From NCBI GenBank assembly GCA_001630475.1, contig KV419395.1:1120753-1184752 (forward strand): a DNA stretch of 64,000 nucleotides, given 5' to 3'. Position numbers and translations under genes: made by a program. The notes beneath the pieces were generated by a model, which saw only the letters and a program-made list of their open reading frames with translations, did not search any database and was not told the origin of the DNA. Source of the DNA: Sistotremastrum niveocremeum HHB9708. Lineage: Eukaryota; Basidiomycota; Agaricomycetes; Sistotremastrales; Sistotremastraceae. The first letter of the stretch is position 1. Each line of letters opens with the position of its first letter. Shown here piece by piece: positions 57,786-64,000 of this stretch.

Positions 57786-59435
57786 CTAATTAAGTTGGTA
57801 GACCAGAATATGAGTAGGTGTAGTCAAGATCAATGTTCCCATCGCATCTTCGAGCTCTATAGAGTCTACTTGCGATAGATCGCCCTCCTCAATCTCTACC
57901 GCTTTTATATGAGCCTGATTCGATGCAGTAAAGTGTCCTTTCTCTTCTAGAGGAAATGTAGCGACCTGCAACAGGGGCCCATCGTCTCCGTCAATGAGCC
58001 AAGCACCATGCCTGCCATGAGACCCCAAGACTATAAGTTCAACTCCTCGTTCATTGACCCGAATGTGCTCTTGTGTTCGAAGACAAGAGTGGAATGTCCT
58101 GTGAATGATAGCACCACTGGGGCGAGATGGATCGAAGAAATGATGGTTGATACTGGTGAATTGATCTCGCTGATTTGTATCTGTCTCATAACATGTGGAC
58201 AGGCACGAGATGGGGCCACCTTCTGTCCATGGCTCCATTATCTCGCATGAATGAAGGGCGCATATCGTTGAATCGTCCGAGAACACAAATGCCTTGGATT
58301 CTTGCGGTGGGAAAAAAGCGACATTTGGAAGGAAACTTTGGCGTGTCTCCTTTCTGGCGTCTTCTGATAGGTGAGGAGAGGAAAACAGTCTTATGAGTGA
58401 TGAAGTCGTATAGTGGTACGAATGCGAGCCGAAAGGATCTTCACGATAAAGAATGACTTCACTGGGAGAAGCAACAGCATCCAGGTAAGAACCGGGGCCT
58501 TCAGAAAACTAAGTTATGTTCGTCGAGCTCAGTAAACTGAAATGTTTGTTGGTCTGAATGCACTCACTGTGGGAACGCCTGTGTCTACTCGAACGACTAC
58601 GGCCGATTGTCGGTCGAGCAGGAGCATACCAACAGTGCCCGTCGACGATATAATTCCAATTAGTCCGACAATATCTCCTTGAACGAAGCAACCGGTCACC
58701 GGAAAGGACACCGGGTGTGAAGGATATTCAATAAATCGCGCGTTTTCGAGTGGGTTGGCTGGAATTCGCAACCGCACGACGGCCAGTCTCATAAGATCTT
58801 CCCTAAAAAGTGTAAATTGCTGGAATACTTGTGTAGCAAGGGACAGGGCTCAACGATGGTTCACAGGATTCGGGGGAAGCGAATACCATTCCCAGGACGT
58901 ACTCGCATATTTTGCCGTCCACAGAAACACATCGCATCAAGTTGATACCACCGTCAGTCTGATGTCTTGCAATTGGACAGCCTTTGTCCAGATCCCAACA
59001 CAATAGATCGCCATTTGCAAAAGCCAAGAGGACATATTGCCCCCCTGGTAGACATAAAGTGTAGATGATGCTTCCGGGCAGGGAGGTCTTTTTGATTGGA
59101 CGTCTCAATCCGACTTTTGGCATTAAACAGCTGCGCTCCACGCGAGCTGAGAGGGTGACGGCCGAAACTAGAGTAGGCAGAGATGCTGTGCTGAGCATCA
59201 CGAAGGATGGCAGTGCTAACGGCCTCCTTCTAAGGATTTCTCGAGCTAGCATATGCCAGAGCTCGCGAGTAGAAACAAATTCGTATAGATCTTTGCACGT
59301 CTGATAGAGGTCAGATAAGTTTTGCCAGAGCTGATAGCGTAGATATACCTCTCGAAGTGTCCAGACATCACAAACATCTAGTCCTGAATTGACTATGTTG
59401 AGCAGAATATCGGAAGGAAGGCTACAGAGCATCAA
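57786..59435 (-). CDS. F-box protein with beta-propeller-like C-terminus
   Basis: The N-terminus MMLCSLPSDILLNIVNSGLD and the following LSDLYQTCKDLYEFVSTREL form an F-box with a helical extension, and LWHMLAREILRRRPLALP follows, as in fungal F-box proteins. Further on, short strands such as GGQYVLLAFANGDLLCWDLD, GLIGIISSTGTVGMLLLD and ERGVELIVLGSHGRHGAWLI suggest an irregular propeller for substrate binding. At least three exons; the last ends THILVYQLN. Target unknown. It belongs to the expanded F-box repertoire of Agaricomycetes. It diverges from API5 across an 819-nt region. Confidence 0.75.
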
Positions 59436-60254
59436 GAGCGTCGGAGCAGATGGGAAAAAGAAAGGTCTGAATTCGCTTGGATAGTTTCCTCATCGATAGG
59501 CCATGATGCAAGAAAAGGGCCTCGTTGGATACGGGTAGAGACGAAGCTAAGACCGCATCGGAGAGCCTATAATGACGACAAGGAGATGGAGGGAGAAAAG
59601 AGATATGCAGCCGACCGATATCCGAAAATCATCCTCTGTGTCGATCAGTGGATTAACTCAGGTACCCTGACTTAAGGTTCATAACACCACCGAGCCGGAG
59701 TCCTTGGGAACTATCTCAGGCTGGGCCAGCATCCCGAGGGAGGAACTCTGACACAAATACAGCATGAAAACTGAAGTTCAATCTGCACGTGTCCACAGTG
59801 CGAGATGAAGCGCCGGTTCTAAGCTTGAATTTGATCGAGATACATCGATAGAACTGATGGATGACAATCGGGATTGTCAAAATTCCTTATAACCAGAGGA
59901 AGATGATTCTGTCATACTGGTCTTAATGTATTCTGCCGACTTTCGGTGGAACCGAGACGATGCCAGGGGTATAAAATGGATGGTGCCTTCAATGTGCTGG
60001 GAAAGCTCTGGATAAACTGATGGTTGGGGTGGAAGAAAGTCTGGGACTTTGAGGAGCTTATTCCAAAACAGACATTTAGTGGGATTTTGTTAGACGAACA
60101 GCCCGAACAGTTCAGGAGATGTGACAGAATTAATCCGAGTACTCTGTTCGGTGCACTCGCTGGGTCCCATACGGCAAGCGAAGACGGACTTAGCGGCCGT
60201 GTTGTTCGAAGCTCCGATCCTTTCCTTCCTGAACTTACCTGCTTGTACATCTAA
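59436..60254. other. Divergent intergenic region, F-box/API5
   Basis: 819 nt. Only short frames that resemble nothing known. No clear TATA box, repeat or RNA gene was noticed. Confidence 0.45.
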
Positions 60255-62390
60255 ATGGTCACGAATGGGAGACTGGATTCTCCGAATGCGTACATTGAAA
60301 CACAAGAACTCATCCAGAAAGCTCGCTCAGATCCGGATCCAACGGGAACATTAGTAGAATCTTCGATATCTTCTTCACCGCAGGCTGATCAAAGCTCGAC
60401 TATTAGAGACGTACAACCCTCGAACGCCTGCTTGACCTGATTCGATCGCCTCGAGATTCACTTCGACGCCTAGCGGTCACACATTTGCAATACTTCGTCC
60501 ATGACTTTCCAGATTATCAGGAGAGGTGTATCGACAGCGTGTATGATATTTGCGAGGATGGAGAAGTCGAAGTATTATCCACGACTAATCACAATTGCAC
60601 ATTTCTTACGCACTATCCTACTCAAGGTCCGAATCGATGGCTACAAGACGATTGTGGAATTTTCTCGTGTGGAGCGATGGCTCTTGCGCAGAAACACTGA
60701 TGTGCTTGTCCAGCTTCTGCAATGCGGTATGCTCTCGCCTGCGCTTTGAGGAACCTTGTAGATCCTTAGGAAATTTGCCCAAGATGATCTAAAGGAGCTC
60801 AAAGTCATCAAACATGCGCTCCGTGAACATCTCAACATTGATGCCTCTGCCACATTCCAAGTAATCTCTGAATCCTGTACCACTAATCCTGATATTCCGA
60901 TCGAGGACCAAGCCGACCGGCGGCAGCTTCAGGCTGTGGTCTTATCTTTCTTGGTGGAATGTATCAAAGAGAAGACTCGCGAAGATCTCACCCGAAATTT
61001 ACAAGAGGCCCTTCTCAAGGTACCTCTTGATTTCGTATTTACTAGCTCTTATCTGATCCTGTCAGATGTTACCGGAAGCCAATGTCGAACAGACTTCCTT
61101 GATCATACAAACTGTCATGCAACCCTTATCCCTGTCCAAGCCCACAACACAAGGAGATGAACTGCTCCGTGAGATTATCCTCCAAGCCCGCTCAGCTCAC
61201 GAGAAAGACTTGCGGCATCAGAGTCCTGATACTCCGATCACTCACACATTCTCCTACTTGCACATTGCCAAGACGATTACCAGTCAGCACCATGCGGCCA
61301 ATGCATCCCCGCTGTTGTCGTTTTACTGCGAACATCTGATAGAGTCTCATAATTTCTCTAAACTGTCAAACGAAGCCCAGCAAAAAGTGGCACATTATTT
61401 ATCTGACGCTTTAAGGGCCTGTAGAGACAACAACGAACAGGTCCCAGAAGTTGTGAGCAATAGAATCACAGACGCCAGTGTAGGTCTGCTGAAGGCATGT
61501 TCTGTCATTTCTTCGCCTCAATTTGTCTTCTGAACGAAAGCAGGCAACACTGGACCAGTCTATAGACTCGAAAAGTTGGATTTCGATAGCGAGCATTCTA
61601 AAGGAAGTCAATATGGTGAGATGTTATCATTCCCTGCTGTTGCACTTATGACCGTACATGAGCAGTCTTTGCAGAACTCGACTAAACAGACACCAAAGGG
61701 ATTAGCCGATGTGCTCAAGGTTTTGCAGAACCACGCTCAGAGTGCCACTGAGCCCAGTCGAGGGACTGTCGTTCCTCTAATTGACGTATGATACTTCCTT
61801 TGGTTTAAGATGTCGCTCAGATTCTAAAATAGGCCCTGCGGAAAAGAACGGAAGTGCGCATTCTCCCTCTGCCAGGCACCAGTTCCCTGCCACCTCGACC
61901 GAGCACTGTAGGACACGGCAAACGAAAAATCGATGTCAGAAGTCAAGACGATCTGTCTTTAAGCTCTGCGACCCCAGCCGCCACCCCTCAAGTCCAGCGA
62001 ACCAACTCGGGCACTGCGACTCCCTCTTTGGCAAGCAGGTTGGGGTTAGGTACCCCTCCTCCAAGATCGACATCAAATAATACGATGGCCGGGCCCGACC
62101 ATAATCGTCCAACAAAGAAACGCAGAAGCGAATCAATCGAAACCGATGTACAACCTTCTTTAGCCAGCCGACTACTGGACTCCGGAGCACGGGCATCTGG
62201 AAATAATCTGAAGTCGAGGGCGCCCCAACAACCAACTGCGGCAGCGGAGCCAGCACCAGCACCATTCGGATTTCATATCAAAGGCGCAGCCAAAACATCG
62301 TCACACGCCTTGAGCTTACAAGACAGGCTTGCTGCTAAACCTAGTAATGAAGGCGACAAGGGTGGGCGGCGACAGGGCGGGAGACGGTAG
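60255..62390 (+). CDS. Apoptosis inhibitor 5 (API5)-like helical-repeat protein
   Basis: Nuclear helical-repeat protein of the API5 family. The N-terminus contains ELIQKARSDPDPTGTL, joined by an intron to RRTTLERLLDLIRSPRDSLR, then AVTHLQYFVHDFPDYQERCI, DSVYDICEDGEVEVR, IDGYKTIVEFSRVERWLLRR and NTDVLVQLLQ: HEAT/ARM-like repeats in the API5 order. LRKFAQDDLKELKVIKHALR and KTREDLTRNLQEALLK follow. The C-terminal tail holds KKRRSESIE, a nuclear signal, plus Pro/Ser/Thr stretches, and ends GGRRQGGRR. At least seven exons. The start at 60255 is the first Met of the open frame. Confidence 0.87.
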
Positions 62391-62997
62391 CACGCCGACT
62401 TGGCGTCTGCTCCGATTGATCCTCCAGCAATCCTGTTGGTAATGAGCTAACTTTTGCATCACATATCTCTACATAGTGTGTGAGCATTTGTGCCCAGGCT
62501 GAGGCGTGTAAAGCTCATCACTAGTAGCGTGGAGACGCGCTTGGCGACGCGGACATATACTTCCGCATCGCTCTCAGCCACTTCCTCCCATGCGAGCTGG
62601 TTCTACTTTCGACTCTGCTGTCTTTACATTGTACCTGTCAATATCGAGAGTCCATAACAAGTTCGCGAAATTGACCAAATAGCATCCTGTCGTACTGGGC
62701 ATCGCTCCTTTCACCATTTCACCATTGCTCGGACAAAGTGTGAGGCTCGCATCCATTGCTGGCAACGTTTGGCTTGGCTATGGGAGACTGGCCTTCAAAT
62801 TCAGCAGAGCTCCTTCATCCGCAGCTGCGAAGAGATTGTGAGGTTCACGTTTCCGCGTGGTCGGCTCAGATCCAAGCAACGGCATCTCACTCTGGTACAA
62901 CTCTCCAATGTTGCGTTCCTTCCTGTGGCTATTTTTGTGGCTACATAAGGGATTTGCAACGTAGCCATCCGCATTCTCTGTCGGCCTCTCTGCCTCA
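62391..62997. other. Intergenic, API5 3' region and DOMON promoter
   Basis: 607 nt with only short frames; no recognised element. Confidence 0.5.
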
Positions 62998-64000
62998 ATG
63001 TTTTCTTCGGGTGTTCGAGCACGGGTCATCCTTTATTTATTCTTATCACTATCCTTCGTGGCTGCACTCGATAGACGGAAGCACGGGCACGACAACGGAG
63101 ATGGTGACGATGACGGCGGAGAAAATGAAGGCGCAGAAGGTGGAGATCCAGCAGGCGGCACAACATCTACTGGCAACTCCACCTCTTCTCCGGCGAGCTC
63201 TGTGAATGGAACGGCCGGCCTTGGTGATTCTACCTGTGTTTCGGTTCGTTTCATGGGTCCATTGTTGTTCGTTTACTCATTGAAACCAACACAGTTAATG
63301 TGCATATCTGCCATAGTCAACTCCAACTCAACTGTCACATATGTTCTGCAGAGCACCGGTGTTTCATCCTTAGGATGGTTGGCGATGTATGCCGTTCGCA
63401 TCGCTTTCGTGCCCGCCACTCACCATTTCTTCCAGAGGGTTTGGAAGTCAGATGGCCAATACCCCCATGGTCATCATGTGGCCAAATTCTGATGGGTCGA
63501 CGACTTTGTCTCAACGCCAGGCTTCTGCAGAAGTGATGCCGACGGTTGTGGCATCCCCACCTCGTGTTGCCACCAAGGTTGCCAGTCTGACCGCTGTACG
63601 TACCTGTCTTTGTGATACCGAATCTTATACTTACGTATCCTTAGCTCTCTTCCACCATGCCTCAACTGGCCTTCTCAGTACCGGTTAGTGTCGCAAATCA
63701 AGTCATACAAAATTAGTTTAAAATTAACAACACGTATTATCAGGCAAATTCAGACTCTACCCAAAATCTGATATGGGCGTTTTCTTCGACCCCTCCGGAT
63801 TCGTCCTCCGTGTCAGCAGTCCTGCAGAAGCATCTGCTATCTGGTGTCGTGCAGCTGAATCTGAAAGCAAATTCTGCTTCTTTCAATCCTGCACAATCAG
63901 GACCCAGTGGGACTTCGGGAGGAGCAGCAGGAGGATCAGGTTCTTCTTCGGGGACCGTCAAACTTCCCCTCCTACTGTACCAGAAATATGTGGTGGCCCA
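62998..64000 (+). CDS. Secreted DOMON/CDH-cytochrome-domain protein, 3' part outside window
   Basis: Partial gene, open at the window edge. The start MFSSGVRARVILYLFLSLSF is a signal peptide; an Asp/Gly/Glu-rich stretch and a Ser/Thr/Gly linker follow. The next exons carry GWLAM and GFGSQMANTPMVIMWPNSDG, with the Met ligand region of the haem-binding CDH-cytochrome/DOMON fold, then STTLSQRQASAEVMPTVV and MPQLAFSVP. This is the type found in cellobiose-dehydrogenase cytochromes and in DOMON-cytochrome b561 ferric reductases. Which one cannot be told because the C-terminal part is missing. Introns near 63240, 63390, 63600 and 63690. Confidence 0.82.

Overview
The window looks like a piece of an Agaricomycete-type basidiomycete nuclear genome. 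Genes are dense and sit on both strands. They are cut by many introns of about 45-65 nt, and most of them match conserved eukaryotic families. Fungal-only families (DUF7918, a DUF7704-type membrane protein, DUF3455, an IZH3-type PAQR protein, a DOMON/CDH-cytochrome protein) support the assignment. I saw no rRNA, tRNA, CRISPR array, recognisable transposon or virus-derived element.

Layout. 1-6.5 kb: polyubiquitin, a mitochondrial-type CDF metal transporter, a NIPA-type Mg2+ transporter and proteasome subunit alpha-3/PSMA4. 6.8-14.1 kb: two paralogous acetoacetyl-CoA synthetases flank a hotdog thioesterase, all on the minus strand and all ending in a peroxisomal-type tripeptide (AKL, PKL, AKL). 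14.3-21.1 kb: a BRI3-like protein, a PAC1/Pba1-like proteasome chaperone, a small membrane protein, a kinase-like protein, an F-box protein and the Ran exchange factor RCC1. 21.7-31.2 kb: a DUF7918 protein rich in SUMO-type motifs, a proline-rich protein, peptidyl-tRNA hydrolase, an IZH3-like receptor, a secreted DUF3455 protein and TAF12. 31.3-42.3 kb: UTP25, RSE1/SF3B3, an Ohr/OsmC peroxidase, malate synthase and GET1. 42.3-45.5 kb is gene-poor and holds a degenerate 18-bp repeat. 45.5-64 kb: ribosomal eL39, ER FKBP2, NKAP, a costars/ABRACL protein, uridine phosphorylase, an HMG-box factor, AFG1 ATPase, ribosomal uS2, a second F-box protein, API5 and the 5' part of a DOMON protein that leaves the window.

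Most genes are housekeeping. The region that looks most like a functional unit is the acetoacetyl-CoA synthetase/thioesterase/acetoacetyl-CoA synthetase trio; acetoacetyl-CoA formation and acyl-CoA hydrolysis in peroxisomes would connect to beta-oxidation, and the glyoxylate-cycle enzyme malate synthase lies 25 kb away. Other points: start codons that form an exon by themselves (PSMA4, eL39), micro-exons of 15-27 nt in PSMA4, an apparent GA-AG intron in NIPA, three GC-AG introns whose donors all begin GCG, and a SUMO-acceptor cluster with a terminal SUMO-interaction motif in the DUF7918 protein.

Exon boundaries were placed by hand from reading frame, splice consensus and remembered family conservation. 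Where summed exon lengths are given they are exact multiples of three; for the remaining multi-exon genes only the outer limits are given.
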